Shown here in pieces: positions 24,662 through 33,781 of a stretch of 64,000 nucleotides of DNA (the first letter of the stretch is position 1; each line of letters opens with the position of its first letter). The stretch comes from Parvularcula dongshanensis. Its GTDB lineage: Bacteria > Pseudomonadota > Alphaproteobacteria > Caulobacterales > Parvularculaceae. Where the stretch lies: assembly GCF_014199615.1 (NCBI RefSeq), contig NZ_JACHOB010000006.1:185113-249112 (forward strand), given 5' to 3'. The position numbers and the translations under genes were made by a program. The notes beneath the pieces are model-generated. The model saw only the letters and a program-made list of their open reading frames with translations, was not told the DNA's origin and did no database searches.

Positions 24662-25618
24662 ATGGCGAACGCACTGACCACAACGCGCGGCAACGCGCCC
24701 GCGAAGGCGCCGCGGACGAACGCGCCGAGCACGGGCATGGCCCTGACGCCCGAGGGCGGGCTGTCGCGCTACCTCTCCGAGATCCGGAAGTTTCCGATGC
24801 TCGAGAAGGAGCAGGAGTACATGCTCGCCAAGCGCTACTTGGAGCATGACGACCCGGACGCGGCGCAGCAGCTGATCCAGAGCCACCTGCGGCTCGTGGC
24901 GAAGATCGCCATGGGCTATCGCGGCTACGGCCTGCCCACGGGCGAAGTCATCTCCGAGGGCAATGTCGGCCTGATGCAGGCGGTCAAGAAGTTCGATCCC
25001 GACAAGGGGTTCCGCCTCTCGACCTACGCCATGTGGTGGATCAGAGCCGCGATCCAGGAGTACATCCTGCGCTCGTGGAGCCTCGTGAAGATCGGCACCA
25101 CGGCGGCGCAGAAGAAGCTGTTCTTCAACCTGCGCAAGATGAAGGGCCAGATCGACGCGATCGAGGAAGGCGAGCTTCGGCCCGAGCACATCGAGCACAT
25201 CGCGACCAAGCTCGGGGTGAAGGAAGAGGAAGTGATCTCCATGAACCGGCGCATGTCGGGCGGGGACAACTCCCTCAACGCGCCGATGCGCGCGGGCGAG
25301 GACGGCGGCTCTGCCGAATGGCAGGACTGGCTCGTCGACGAGCAGGCCGTCAACGCCGAGGCCATGCTGGTCCAGGACGACGAGTTCGACACCCGGATGG
25401 AGCTCCTGCAGCAGGCCATGGCGGGCCTCAACGACCGCGAACGGCACATCCTGACGGAGCGGCGTCTGACCGAAGAGCCGCGCACGCTTGAGGACCTCTC
25501 GACCGAGTACGGCGTCAGCCGCGAGCGCATCCGCCAGATCGAGGTCCGTGCCTTCGAGAAGCTTCAGAAGGCGATGAAGAAGCTCGACAAGGACATGCGG
25601 GCGGACACGCTGCACTGA
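24662..25618 (+). CDS. rpoH: RNA polymerase heat-shock sigma factor sigma-32 (RpoH)
   Basis: Directs transcription of chaperone and protease genes. 318 residues: region 1.2 'GGLSRYLSEIRKFPML', region 2 'HLRLVAKIAMGYRGYGLP' and 'FRLSTYAMWWIRAAIQEYILRSW', the RpoH box 'QKKLFFNLR' at 150-158, and region 4 helix-turn-helix 'TLEDLSTEYGVSRERIRQIEVRAFEKL'. Upstream (24554-24593) are a small inverted repeat and a CATATG-like stretch that could be promoter elements. A hairpin terminator follows. Confidence 0.97.
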   Translation: MANALTTTRGNAPAKAPRTNAPSTGMALTPEGGLSRYLSEIRKFPMLEKEQEYMLAKRYLEHDDPDAAQQLIQSHLRLVAKIAMGYRGYGLPTGEVISEGNVGLMQAVKKFDPDKGFRLSTYAMWWIRAAIQEYILRSWSLVKIGTTAAQKKLFFNLRKMKGQIDAIEEGELRPEHIEHIATKLGVKEEEVISMNRRMSGGDNSLNAPMRAGEDGGSAEWQDWLVDEQAVNAEAMLVQDDEFDTRMELLQQAMAGLNDRERHILTERRLTEEPRTLEDLSTEYGVSRERIRQIEVRAFEKLQKAMKKLDKDMRADTLH

Positions 25619-25624
25619 CGCTGG

Positions 25625-25648
25625 AGGCAAGACGACTGCGTCTTGCCT
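25625..25648. terminator. Hairpin between convergent rpoH and hydrolase genes
   Basis: Perfect 10-bp stem (25625-25634 with 25639-25648) and four-base loop, seven bases after the rpoH stop and ten before the convergent hydrolase stop. It lacks a long T-run but fits a shared bidirectional 3' end. Confidence 0.6.
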
Positions 25649-25657
25649 GCCGTCCCC

Positions 25658-26494
25658 CTAAGCCCGGACGAAGTCCAACAGGTCGGCGTTCAATACGTCC
25701 GGGTTCAAGGTCAGCATGCCGTGCGACAGACCTTGGTAAGTCTTCAGCGTGCCGTTCTCGAGCAGTTCGATGGACTTGTACGCCGCGTCGTGGATCGGGA
25801 CGATCTGGTCGTCTTCGCCGTGCAGCACGAGGGTGGGCACGCCGATCGAACGCAGGTCCTCCGTCTGGTCGGTCTCCGAGAAGGCTTTGATACCGTCATA
25901 GTGGGCCTTGGCGCTGCCCATCATGCCCTGGCGCCACCAGTTGTCGATGACGCCTCGCGACGGCGTCGCCCCCTCACGGTTGTAGCCGTAGAAGGGCCCT
26001 GCCGCGACGTCGTGGTAGAACTGGGCCCTGTTCGCCTGGAGCGCCTCGCGGAAGCCATCGAACACCTCGATCGGCAAGCCCTCGGGGTTCGACGCGGTCC
26101 GAAGCATCAGGGGCGGCACGGCTGAGACCAGCACGGCCTTGGCGGTCCGGCCCGAGGGCTCTCCGAACTTCGCGACGTAGCGCGCGACCTCCCCGCCACC
26201 GGTCGAGTGGCCGATGTGGACGACGCCCGTCAGGCCGAGTTCCTCTACCACGGCGAACGCGTCGGCGGCGTAGTGGTCCATGTCGTGCCCCGCCCAAACC
26301 TGAGCGGAGCGGCCATGGCCCCGCCGGTCGTGCGCCACGACGCGGTAGCCGTGCTGCAGGAAGAACAGGAGCTGGCTGTCCCAGTCGTCCGCCGAGAGCG
26401 GCCAGCCATGATGGAACATGACGGGCGGAGCGTCCTTCGGGCCCCAGTCCTTATAGAAGATGTCGACGCCGTCCGATGTGGTCACGAAGGGCAT
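25658..26494 (-). CDS. Alpha/beta hydrolase, non-heme chloroperoxidase/esterase type
   Basis: 278 residues. Oxyanion motif 'HHGWPLSADDWDSQ' at 28-41, nucleophile S97 in 'GHSTGGGE', acid in 'LHGEDDQIVP' and His in 'LSHGML'. This is the cofactor-free haloperoxidase/aryl-esterase group, cytoplasmic in the absence of a signal peptide. Peroxidase activity is a side reaction in many members, so the natural role is probably an ester or lactone hydrolase. Single-gene unit. Confidence 0.92.
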   Translation of the reverse strand: MPFVTTSDGVDIFYKDWGPKDAPPVMFHHGWPLSADDWDSQLLFFLQHGYRVVAHDRRGHGRSAQVWAGHDMDHYAADAFAVVEELGLTGVVHIGHSTGGGEVARYVAKFGEPSGRTAKAVLVSAVPPLMLRTASNPEGLPIEVFDGFREALQANRAQFYHDVAAGPFYGYNREGATPSRGVIDNWWRQGMMGSAKAHYDGIKAFSETDQTEDLRSIGVPTLVLHGEDDQIVPIHDAAYKSIELLENGTLKTYQGLSHGMLTLNPDVLNADLLDFVRA

Positions 26495-26834
26495 GGTCCG
26501 TATCCTTCACGCTCAAAGGGTTGAGGGACTGTCCTCCGGTCACGGAACAGGGCCTCGCTCGTCCGGGCTTGGAGGGCCGAGGCGGTAGAGCGAACGCCCG
26601 CTGGCTTCGCGGGGCGCGCGCCGAACCCGAACCCGAACAAACCGAGCCAGTCGATCACGGACCTGACCTTCGCCTATGCGCCGAAGTCGTTGTGAGCAGA
26701 GAACAGCACGCGCTTGCCGCCTATGCCCCGGGTCTCCCGGCCCGCCAGGCGCAGCGGATGCGCGAATGGTCTCACCGGATCGGTGTACGGTACAAGTTCG
26801 AGGAGCAGTTCCGCCCTGGCGGAACCGACGCGGC
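26495..26834 (+). pseudogene. Possible gene relic in intergenic region
   Basis: A 340-base gap. The plus-strand frame ending at 26838 has a clearly coding-like tail, 'MREWSHRIGVRYKFEEQFRP', with GC-rich third positions. The stretch before it looks better in another frame, ending 'ITDLTFAYAPKSL' and stop. No family recognised and no convincing start. It may be a decayed or frameshifted gene, or chance. Confidence 0.25.
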
Positions 26835-29288
26835 CTAGGGCGCTGCGGTCTCAGCCGCTTGGTTTGGCGGCGCGATCTCTTCCAGGACCGCCCTCGCCTC
26901 CTCGAAGCGGGCATCGAGCTTCGGCGTCTCGGTCTCGCCATAGGCGTCGTCGAACTTGGCCTTCGAGTAGTCGAGCGCCTTGAGGAGGTCCTGAGCGGCG
27001 GCCTCGGCGGCGGCGGGATCGCGGCTTCCGACCTCGCCGATCCAGATGGGCGAGCTGTGCGCGAAGCGGGTGACCGCCATCGAGGGAAGAGCAGGCTCGC
27101 CGCCGTACGCGCGCGCTGCGACCCAGCCTCCCTTGGGCAGATCGACCGTACCCTCGTAGCCGCGGCTGCCGCGTTCGGTCAGACCTTCGAGCGTTTGGGC
27201 GACCTCGCCGTTGACGACGATCTCGACCGTCTCGACCGGCTGCACGCTGGTCAGGTCGAGGGTCCAGCTGCGCTGCCCGGCCTCGGTCGTCCCGCCGGGC
27301 TCCGTGCCTTCGACGGAGAAGAGGAGCGCCGGGCCTGTCGTCAGGAAGCTCTCGCCGCGCCGGACGGCGTCCAGCACCTCGTCGAAGCTGGCGCCCGCCT
27401 CCGCGCGCACATAGGCGCGCGTCGTGCCGATGGCGGGCGTCCGGTAGAAGTTCGACATCATGTCGGTGCCTGCCGTCGCCGGCATCGGCTTGCCGATGTT
27501 GAGGAAGCGGTACCAAGCCTCGGCGGTGCCGAGCGGGCTCGTCCACATGCAGACGAGTTCGATGCCGACGCCTTCGGAAAGAACGCCGTCGAGCACCAAC
27601 TCGTAGGGCATGCCGTTCGCTGCCAGGTCGTCGAAGGGGTCCGCGTCGCCTGCGACCGGGTGGACGTAGGTCGGCAATGCGCCGTGTTCGAGCCCGAAGC
27701 GGACCGCGTCGGCATTCGTCCTGTCGGCCGTACCGTAGGTCGGCGTGTAGGGACCGAAGAACCAAGGGTTGTAGTCGGTAGGCGCGCCGATGAGCCCGAC
27801 GTGGCCGTGAAAGTCGGAACGGACTTCTTGTGACAGAACGGCGGTCTGACCCACCTCGCCCGTCTCGGTCTGGCCGATCCGGCCCTTATCCACGAAGCGG
27901 TTGTACTGGTTCCAGGCCATGGGCGCGGCCTGGTCGAGGTCTTCGCCTGCCATCAGCGGTAGGAGGTCGGTGAGGTCGAGGTCCGCCGCGCCGCTGGCGT
28001 TGAGGTGAATGTGGTGGTCGGCGGAGGCGTAGCCTGCGGCCTCTGCGTCCCAGATCTCCTCGATCGTCAGGGTCTCTTCCGCTTCGCGGTTGCCGCGCAC
28101 ACGGATCGTTTCTTCGGTGGGTACCGAGAACGGGCCATGCATGGCGGTCACGACGTAGCGGCCCTGCGGCAGGGTCAAGGTCGTCTCGCCGTCCGTATAG
28201 AAGTAGGCACCGCCGTACTGGACGTCGGCGAAGGTCTGCCCCTCCGGGCTCGCGATCGGGTGGCCGTCCTCGCCGCGCACGACGAGGCGGGCCGGGACCG
28301 CCTCGCCGTCTCCGCTCTTCGTCTCTATCGTCAGCGTCCCCGTCGCGGTGCCGTAGTCCCACTCGGTGATCTCGACTGGCGCCGGGTCACCCCCTGCCGA
28401 CGGGACGACGTGAAGCGCGAACTGCTCGTCCTCGTTCGCGACGACGTAGTAGATGCGCTCGCCGTCCGCGGACCAGGCGGGCATCAGCGCCCGTTCGTCA
28501 GCTGAGGTCAGCCAGCGCGAAAGGGTCGGCCTGTCGATGTCCATGACGGCGAGCCGGTTCGCGTTGCCGTCGGCGACGCCGTAGACGACGGCCCGCGCAT
28601 CGGGGTGCGTGTCCGGCGCCATCTGCGGCGTCCAGCCTTGCTCGTTCAGCACCGTATCGACCGCGTCGAGCGCGTTGCGATAGCGGATCGTCCGGCTCGA
28701 CCCTTCGTGATCGACGTAGACGAGGCCGCCGCCCGCGATCGTCCGTGCGCCCCGCTGCACGCGGCCGTCTCGCGTGACGGGTTCTTGCGTGCCAGTCTCG
28801 AGGTGCCGCCGCCAGAGGTTCAGCGGGCCTGGCTGCGCGGAGGTGTAATAGAGGTAGGCGCCGTCCTCGGAGAACTCAGGATCGAGTTCGATCGCGGGCG
28901 TGTCGATGATCGTCTCTTCGCCGCCGTCCAGGGTCCGCACGATGACGGCCGTGTCGCTGCCGCTGTCACGCACGAAGGCGATCTTGGTGCCGTCCGGCGA
29001 CCAGCGCGGGCGGGCGTCCATGCCGGGACCGTCCGTCACCCGCGTCGCGGTGCCGCTCTCGAGGTCGAGCACCCAGATCCAGCCCTGGTGGGCGAAGGCG
29101 AGCCGCTCGCCGTCCGGCGCCGGGGCGGGATCGATCGGCCCGGAGGCGAGGATCGGGAGGTCTTCCTGCTCCAAGTAGACCTGATGGCGGAAGCCTTCGA
29201 CCTTGGGGTAGTGGTTCGTCCACTGGGCGTGCGCGGCGTTCGCGGAGAGAAGAGCGAGGGCGGTCGACGCAGCGAGGACGAACTTCAT
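26835..29288 (-). CDS. Exported TolB-like / CehA-McbA-type metallohydrolase
   Basis: 817 residues with a signal peptide (about 1-22, 'AAHAQ'). Residues about 40-330 form WD40-like PD40 repeats ('PRWSPDGTKIAFVRD', 'PEFSEDGAYLYYT', 'PAWSADGERIYYV') as in TolB and peptidase propellers. A carboxypeptidase-regulatory-like beta domain follows (about 340-415). The C-terminal half has 'ADHHIHLNASG' (about 428), 'DFHGHVGLIG' and 'HPVAGDADPF', the histidine pattern of CehA/McbA metal-dependent hydrolases of the PHP type. The substrate is unknown; CehA itself hydrolyses a carbamate ester. Periplasmic or outer-membrane associated by inference. Confidence 0.83.
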   Translation of the reverse strand: MKFVLAASTALALLSANAAHAQWTNHYPKVEGFRHQVYLEQEDLPILASGPIDPAPAPDGERLAFAHQGWIWVLDLESGTATRVTDGPGMDARPRWSPDGTKIAFVRDSGSDTAVIVRTLDGGEETIIDTPAIELDPEFSEDGAYLYYTSAQPGPLNLWRRHLETGTQEPVTRDGRVQRGARTIAGGGLVYVDHEGSSRTIRYRNALDAVDTVLNEQGWTPQMAPDTHPDARAVVYGVADGNANRLAVMDIDRPTLSRWLTSADERALMPAWSADGERIYYVVANEDEQFALHVVPSAGGDPAPVEITEWDYGTATGTLTIETKSGDGEAVPARLVVRGEDGHPIASPEGQTFADVQYGGAYFYTDGETTLTLPQGRYVVTAMHGPFSVPTEETIRVRGNREAEETLTIEEIWDAEAAGYASADHHIHLNASGAADLDLTDLLPLMAGEDLDQAAPMAWNQYNRFVDKGRIGQTETGEVGQTAVLSQEVRSDFHGHVGLIGAPTDYNPWFFGPYTPTYGTADRTNADAVRFGLEHGALPTYVHPVAGDADPFDDLAANGMPYELVLDGVLSEGVGIELVCMWTSPLGTAEAWYRFLNIGKPMPATAGTDMMSNFYRTPAIGTTRAYVRAEAGASFDEVLDAVRRGESFLTTGPALLFSVEGTEPGGTTEAGQRSWTLDLTSVQPVETVEIVVNGEVAQTLEGLTERGSRGYEGTVDLPKGGWVAARAYGGEPALPSMAVTRFAHSSPIWIGEVGSRDPAAAEAAAQDLLKALDYSKAKFDDAYGETETPKLDARFEEARAVLEEIAPPNQAAETAAP

Positions 29289-29337
29289 GCAGGCTCCGGG
29301 TTCGAAATCGAAGAATGGCCGCCCGCGGCGGCCGGTC

Positions 29338-29370
29338 GTCCGGACCCGGCGTTTCGCGCCGGGTCCGGAC
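29338..29370 (-). terminator. Strong hairpin after icd
   Basis: Perfect 14-bp stem (29338-29351 with 29357-29370) with a five-base loop, ten bases past the icd stop and 50 before the next minus-strand gene. No T-run, but its stability suggests it ends or protects the icd transcript. Confidence 0.6.
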
Positions 29371-29379
29371 GCTTGAGCC

Positions 29380-30591
29380 TTAGCCCATCGCCTTCTGGAA
29401 GTTCTCGTCGACCTTGTCGAGGAAGCCGGTCGTCGTCTGCCAACCCTGCTCGGCGCCGATAAGGAGCGCGAGGTCCTTGGTCATGTCGCCGCCCTCGACG
29501 GTCTTCACGACCGTGTCCTCGAGCGTCTTGGCGAAGGTCGCGAGCTCGGGCGTGTCGTCGAGCTTGGCCCGGTGGGCGAGGCCGCGGGTCCAGGCGTAGA
29601 TCGACGCGATCGAGTTGGTCGAGGTCTCCTCGCCCTTCTGGTGGGCGCGGTAGTGGCGGGTGACCGTGCCGTGCGCGGCCTCGGCCTCGGCGGTCTTCCC
29701 ATCGGGCGTAAGGAGGACGGAGGTCATCAGCCCAAGGCTGCCGAAGCCTTGCGCCACGGTGTCGGACTGCACGTCCCCGTCGTAGTTCTTGCACGCCCAG
29801 ACGTAGCCGCCCGACCACTTCATGCAGGCCGCGACCATGTCGTCGATCAGCCGGTGCTCGTAGGTCAGCTTCGCGCCGTCAAAGGCGTCCTTGAACTCGG
29901 TCTCGTAGACCTCGGCGAAGAGATCCTTGAAGCGCCCGTCATAGGCCTTGAGGATCGTGTTCTTGGTCGAGAGGTAGAGCGGGTAGTTCCGCTGCAGCGC
30001 GTAGTTGAAGCAGGCGCGCGCGAAGTCGCGGATCGACTCGTCGAGGTTGTACATCCCCATCATGACGCCGGAGGACGGCGCTTCGAAGACGTCGAACTCC
30101 TTCACCTCGCCGGTCTCGCCTTCCCACTTCACCGACAGCTTGCCCTTGCCGGGGAAGAGGAAGTCCGTGGCGCGGTACTGATCGCCGAAGGCGTGACGGC
30201 CGATGATGATCGGCTGCGTCCAGCCGGGAACGAGCCGGGGCACGTTCTTGATGATGATCGGCTCGCGGAAGACGACGCCGCCCAGGATGTTGCGGATCGT
30301 GCCGTTGGGGCTGCGCCACATCTTCTTGAGGCCGAACTCCTCGACCCGCGCCTCGTCCGGCGTGATCGTCGCGCATTTGACGCCGACGCCGTGCTCTTTG
30401 ATCGCGTTCGCCGCATCGACCGTGATCTGGTCCTCGGTCCGGTCGCGCTCCTCGATGCCGAGGTCGTAGTAGCGAAGGTCCACGTCGAGGTAGGGGTGGA
30501 TGAGCTTGTCCTTGATCATCTGCCAGATGATCCGGGTCATCTCGTCGCCATCGAGCTCGACGATGGGGTTCTTGACCTTGATCTTCGCCAT
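29380..30591 (-). CDS. icd: NADP-dependent isocitrate dehydrogenase
   Basis: Oxidative decarboxylation of isocitrate to 2-oxoglutarate in the TCA cycle. 403 residues of the dimeric, eukaryote-like type: '[24 protein letters not shown]', '[32 protein letters not shown]', '[16 protein letters not shown]', '[23 protein letters not shown]' and '[14 protein letters not shown]'. Start at the ATG at 30591, where the family N-terminus begins. Divergent from the OsmC-hydrolase operon. Confidence 0.97.
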   Translation of the reverse strand: MAKIKVKNPIVELDGDEMTRIIWQMIKDKLIHPYLDVDLRYYDLGIEERDRTEDQITVDAANAIKEHGVGVKCATITPDEARVEEFGLKKMWRSPNGTIRNILGGVVFREPIIIKNVPRLVPGWTQPIIIGRHAFGDQYRATDFLFPGKGKLSVKWEGETGEVKEFDVFEAPSSGVMMGMYNLDESIRDFARACFNYALQRNYPLYLSTKNTILKAYDGRFKDLFAEVYETEFKDAFDGAKLTYEHRLIDDMVAACMKWSGGYVWACKNYDGDVQSDTVAQGFGSLGLMTSVLLTPDGKTAEAEAAHGTVTRHYRAHQKGEETSTNSIASIYAWTRGLAHRAKLDDTPELATFAKTLEDTVVKTVEGGDMTKDLALLIGAEQGWQTTTGFLDKVDENFQKAMG

Positions 30592-30713
30592 GTTGCGGCC
30601 TCTTCGCTTAGCTTGGTGTTCGTGTGGCCCGGCCCCTAGCAGCGCGAGGCGCGGCAGGGAAGGAAGGTGGCCTGTCCGCCTCACCTCCCCTACCCTCGCG
30701 CGCGGAGGTGCCC

Positions 30714-31934
30714 ATGTCCGCTCAGCCCATCCGCCTGTCCTTCGAAGGCGCGTCCGGCGCGCAGCTCGCCGCACGGCTCGACCTGCCCGCAGGGCCGGTC
30801 CGGGCCTACGCGCTCTTCGCCCACTGCTTCACCTGCTCGAAGGATCTGAGCGCGAGCCGAGCCGTTTCCCAGGCACTCGCGAAGCGCGGGATCGCGACCT
30901 TGCGCTTCGACTTCACGGGGCTCGGCGGGTCGGGCGGCGAGTTCGCCTCCACCAACTTCACCATGAACGTCGGCGATTTGAAGCGGGCGGCCGAGTACCT
31001 CGCGGAGACGCACGAAGCGCCGAGCCTTCTGATCGGCCATAGCCTCGGCGGGGCGGCGGTGATCGTCGCGGCTGCGCAGATGCCTTCCGTCCGCGCGGTC
31101 GCGACCATCAACGCGCCCGCCGACGCGGAGCACGTGACCGGGCATTTCGGCGAGAAGCTGACGCAGATTCTGGACGCGGGCGAGGCGGAGGTCCTGCTCG
31201 GCCAGCGGCCCTTCACCATCAGGCGGCAGTTCCTCGATGACCTCGCCGAAATCGGCGTGACGAAAAGCGCGCGCGATCTGCGACGCCCGCTCCTCGTCCT
31301 CCACGCCCCTGGCGACGAGACCGTGCCGGTGGACAACGCCGCCGCCCTCTTCCAGGCGGCGCGGCATCCCAAGAGCTTCGTCAGCCTCGACACCGCCGAT
31401 CACCTGCTGACGGACCGGCACGACGCCGACTACGCGGCGGAGGTGATCGCGGCCTGGGCGTCGCGCTACTTGGAGCCTGCGCCCGCCGCGGACGACGAGG
31501 CGAGGCCCGACGTGGTCGTGCGCGAGACGGGCGCCGGCCGCTTCCAGGTGCTGGCGACGACGGGCAGGCACCACCTGATCGCGGACGAGCCGGAGACGGT
31601 CGGCGGGGACGACACGGGGCCGAGCCCCTACGACCTGCTCGCGACCGCGCTCGGCGCCTGCACGGCGATGACCTTGCGCATGTACGCCGAGCGCAAGGGC
31701 TTGCCGCTCGACCGCGCCGTCGTCACGGTGCGGCACGAGAAGGTGCATGAAGAGGAGCTTGAACGGATGATGGCAGAGGGGACGGCGAAGCCCGACCGGT
31801 TCACGAGGGTGTTGAGCCTCGAGGGCGACCTCACGACCGACCAACGCCAGCGGCTCTTGGAGATCGCGGGCCGTTGCCCGGTCCACAAGACGCTCGAAGG
31901 CGGTGCGCACATCGACACGGAGCTGTCCTCATGA
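30714..31934 (+). CDS. Alpha/beta hydrolase fused to OsmC-type domain
   Basis: 406 residues. An N-terminal serine-hydrolase domain (about 5-255; nucleophile in '[12 protein letters not shown]', acid in '[11 protein letters not shown]', His in 'DTADHLLTD') is joined to a C-terminal OsmC/Ohr-like domain (about 270-406). The latter has the peroxidatic cysteine in '[19 protein letters not shown]' and the second in '[12 protein letters not shown]'. OsmC domains reduce organic hydroperoxides; the fusion, known in several bacteria, may couple ester cleavage and peroxide removal. AGGTG precedes the ATG. It overlaps the chorismate mutase gene by four bases. Confidence 0.92.
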   Translation: MSAQPIRLSFEGASGAQLAARLDLPAGPVRAYALFAHCFTCSKDLSASRAVSQALAKRGIATLRFDFTGLGGSGGEFASTNFTMNVGDLKRAAEYLAETHEAPSLLIGHSLGGAAVIVAAAQMPSVRAVATINAPADAEHVTGHFGEKLTQILDAGEAEVLLGQRPFTIRRQFLDDLAEIGVTKSARDLRRPLLVLHAPGDETVPVDNAAALFQAARHPKSFVSLDTADHLLTDRHDADYAAEVIAAWASRYLEPAPAADDEARPDVVVRETGAGRFQVLATTGRHHLIADEPETVGGDDTGPSPYDLLATALGACTAMTLRMYAERKGLPLDRAVVTVRHEKVHEEELERMMAEGTAKPDRFTRVLSLEGDLTTDQRQRLLEIAGRCPVHKTLEGGAHIDTELSS

Positions 31935-32227
31935 GCGTCGCGCCGCAGGACTGCCCCTCCATGGACGAGGTCCGGGTCGAGATCGACCGGATCGACGACG
32001 CGCTCGTCGACCTGCTGGTCGAGCGCTGGGGCTATGTCGACCGCGCCTGGCAGCTGAAGAAGCGCCCCGAGGACGCGACCGTGCCCTGGCGCATCCAGCA
32101 GGTCATCGACCGGGTGCGCGAGCGCTGCGACGGAACGGACATGCCGCCTGCGCTTGCGGAAGCCTTGTGGCGGCAGATCATCGGATGGGGCATCCAGCAC
32201 GAGCAGGAGAAGCTGTCCTCGCGATGA
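31931..32227 (+). CDS. Chorismate mutase, AroQ-type
   Basis: Rearranges chorismate to prephenate for phenylalanine and tyrosine synthesis. 98 residues, all-helical: 'EVRVEIDRIDDALVDLLVERWGYVDRAWQLKK' (helix 1 with Arg and Lys ligands), 'IQQVIDRVRERC', then a C-terminal helix. A related isochorismate-pyruvate lyase is possible but no siderophore genes adjoin. ATGA overlaps on both sides link it to its neighbours. Confidence 0.88.
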   Translation: MSVAPQDCPSMDEVRVEIDRIDDALVDLLVERWGYVDRAWQLKKRPEDATVPWRIQQVIDRVRERCDGTDMPPALAEALWRQIIGWGIQHEQEKLSSR

Positions 32228-32676
32228 CCGAACTGGCCCCCGGCATCGCTGGCCTCGTCGAGGGCATGAAGCAGCAGCTCGAGCACGTCCATCCGTTCTT
32301 CTCGAAGCTCGAGTTTCAGGCGACCCGCGTCGCGCGGGGCGAGATCGCGTTCGAGCTCACGACGGCGCCTGCCTTCGCCGACGGCGACGTCATGCATGGC
32401 GGGTTCTTCTCGATCACGCTCGACTCGATCCTGGCGATGGCCACCTATCTCGACCTCGACGTGATGCAGCCGATCGCGACGATCAACCTGAAGGTCGATC
32501 AGGCCCGCGCGGTGACGCCCGGCACGCGCGTCGTCTGCGAAGCGCGCTGCGAGGCGATCACGGACGACGTGGCGGTGACGCGCGGCGACGTGCGGCTGAA
32601 GGACGGCACGCTGGTTGCGACGGGCGCTGCGACGTTCATGGTGGGCACCCGCAGCGCCCAGGTCTCGCGGCTATGA
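32224..32676 (+). CDS. PaaI-type hotdog thioesterase (first of a pair)
   Basis: 150 residues, hotdog fold. 'FADGDVMHGGFFSITLDSILAMATY' holds the HGG motif with the family's downstream acidic residue; 'ATINLKVDQARAVTPGTRVVCEARCEAITDDVAV' follows. Family members hydrolyse acyl-CoA thioesters. Overlaps the chorismate mutase gene and the next thioesterase gene by ATGA. Confidence 0.88.
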   Translation: MTELAPGIAGLVEGMKQQLEHVHPFFSKLEFQATRVARGEIAFELTTAPAFADGDVMHGGFFSITLDSILAMATYLDLDVMQPIATINLKVDQARAVTPGTRVVCEARCEAITDDVAVTRGDVRLKDGTLVATGAATFMVGTRSAQVSRL

Positions 32677-33107
32677 GGCCTGCCCTCCTCCCGCCGGACG
32701 AGGCGGCCGCCCGGCGCGCAGGCGAACGCCTCGGCACGAGCGCGATGGCGCGGTGGCTGAAGCTTTCCGTGACCGCGGACGATACGGGCCTTCTCTATCG
32801 TCTGCGCTTCGACGAGGCGCATATCGGCAACCCGGCCATCCGCGCGCTCCATGGCGGCGTGGTCGCGGCGCTCCTCGAGATGGCGGCGACGCTGGAGATC
32901 GCCTCGCGGACCGAACCCGCAGCGAAGCTTCGTACGATCAGTTGCCAGACGGAGTACCTGCGCGGCACGGTGGACGAGGACATGACCGCCAGGGTGCGGA
33001 TCCTCCGCCTCGGACGCCGCGTCGCCTTCCTGGAAGCGGTAGGCTGGCAGACGACCGAGGACGAGCCGGTAGCGCGCGCAGCGGTCGCGCTGCGCGTGTT
33101 GGACTAG
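32673..33107 (+). CDS. PaaI-type hotdog thioesterase (second of a pair)
   Basis: 144 residues. 'IRALHGGVVAALLEMAATLEI' is the HGG motif with the catalytic acid helix, then 'ISCQTEYLRGTVDEDMTARVRILRLGRRVAFLEAVGW'. Distinct from, not a recent copy of, the preceding gene (low visible identity). Tandem thioesterases may form a heteromer or act on different acyl-CoAs; the substrate is unknown. Convergent with mobA, with a four-base overlap of the coding ends. Confidence 0.88.
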   Translation: MRPALLPPDEAAARRAGERLGTSAMARWLKLSVTADDTGLLYRLRFDEAHIGNPAIRALHGGVVAALLEMAATLEIASRTEPAAKLRTISCQTEYLRGTVDEDMTARVRILRLGRRVAFLEAVGWQTTEDEPVARAAVALRVLD

Positions 33108-33742
33108 CTCGTCACGACCGGCCCGGCGGCGCGCGCCCGCGCTTCGGCCCGGGCGAGGTCTTCGGGTGTGTTGACGTTCATGAAGGGATCGCTGTCCCCG
33201 TCGCCGAAGGGGACGGGGACGGAACCGAGCGCCGCGTGAAGGGCCCCGACGCGCCGCTCTCCCTTCGCTTCGACCAAGTCCTCCAGAAGCGGCAAGACCG
33301 AGAGCGCGAAGAGCGCGTTCAGGTGGTGCAGGCGGCCTTCCGACGCCGCCACCGCGGAACCGGCAGGCCGGTCGCACAGCACGCCGTGAAGCCTGCGGCC
33401 GAGGTCCAGGGGCAGGAACGGGGTGTCCACCGGCGAGGTCAGGAGAAAGCGCGCGCCGGTCTGGCTGGCCGCCCACCGCATGACGCCCAGCAGCGCTCGA
33501 AGCGGCCCTTCGCCGGGGGCGTCGTCCGGCACGACCTCGAGGCCGCCCCTCTCGGCGGGTCCGCCGCTGATCGCCAGCGTCGCGCATTGCGGCGCGAGCC
33601 GTGAGGCGGTTCGCTCCAAGAGCGTGGCGCCGCCGACCCGAAGCATGCCCTTGTCGACGCCGCCGAGCCTACGGCCCTGCCCGCCGCGGAAGATGACGCC
33701 GACCGTCTGCGCCTGCAGGCTTGAGCCGTCGTAAGAGGTCAT
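33104..33742 (-). CDS. mobA: Molybdenum cofactor guanylyltransferase (MobA)
   Basis: Adds GMP to molybdopterin to form the MGD cofactor of the DMSO-reductase family, which includes the YdeP-type enzyme encoded at 36692-39001. 212 residues: nucleotide motif 'GVIFRGGQGRRLGGVDKG' (Arg replaces the usual Ala/Gly after the Phe), 'VVPDDAPGEGPLRALLGVM', 'LLTSPVDTPFLP'. The ATG at 33742 starts before the motif; a longer frame is rejected. Divergent from moeA over 39 bases. Confidence 0.92.
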   Translation of the reverse strand: MTSYDGSSLQAQTVGVIFRGGQGRRLGGVDKGMLRVGGATLLERTASRLAPQCATLAISGGPAERGGLEVVPDDAPGEGPLRALLGVMRWAASQTGARFLLTSPVDTPFLPLDLGRRLHGVLCDRPAGSAVAASEGRLHHLNALFALSVLPLLEDLVEAKGERRVGALHAALGSVPVPFGDGDSDPFMNVNTPEDLARAEARARAAGPVVTS

Positions 33743-33781
33743 GCGAGGCGGATCCTTCGACGTCGACGCTGGAGGGTTCGC

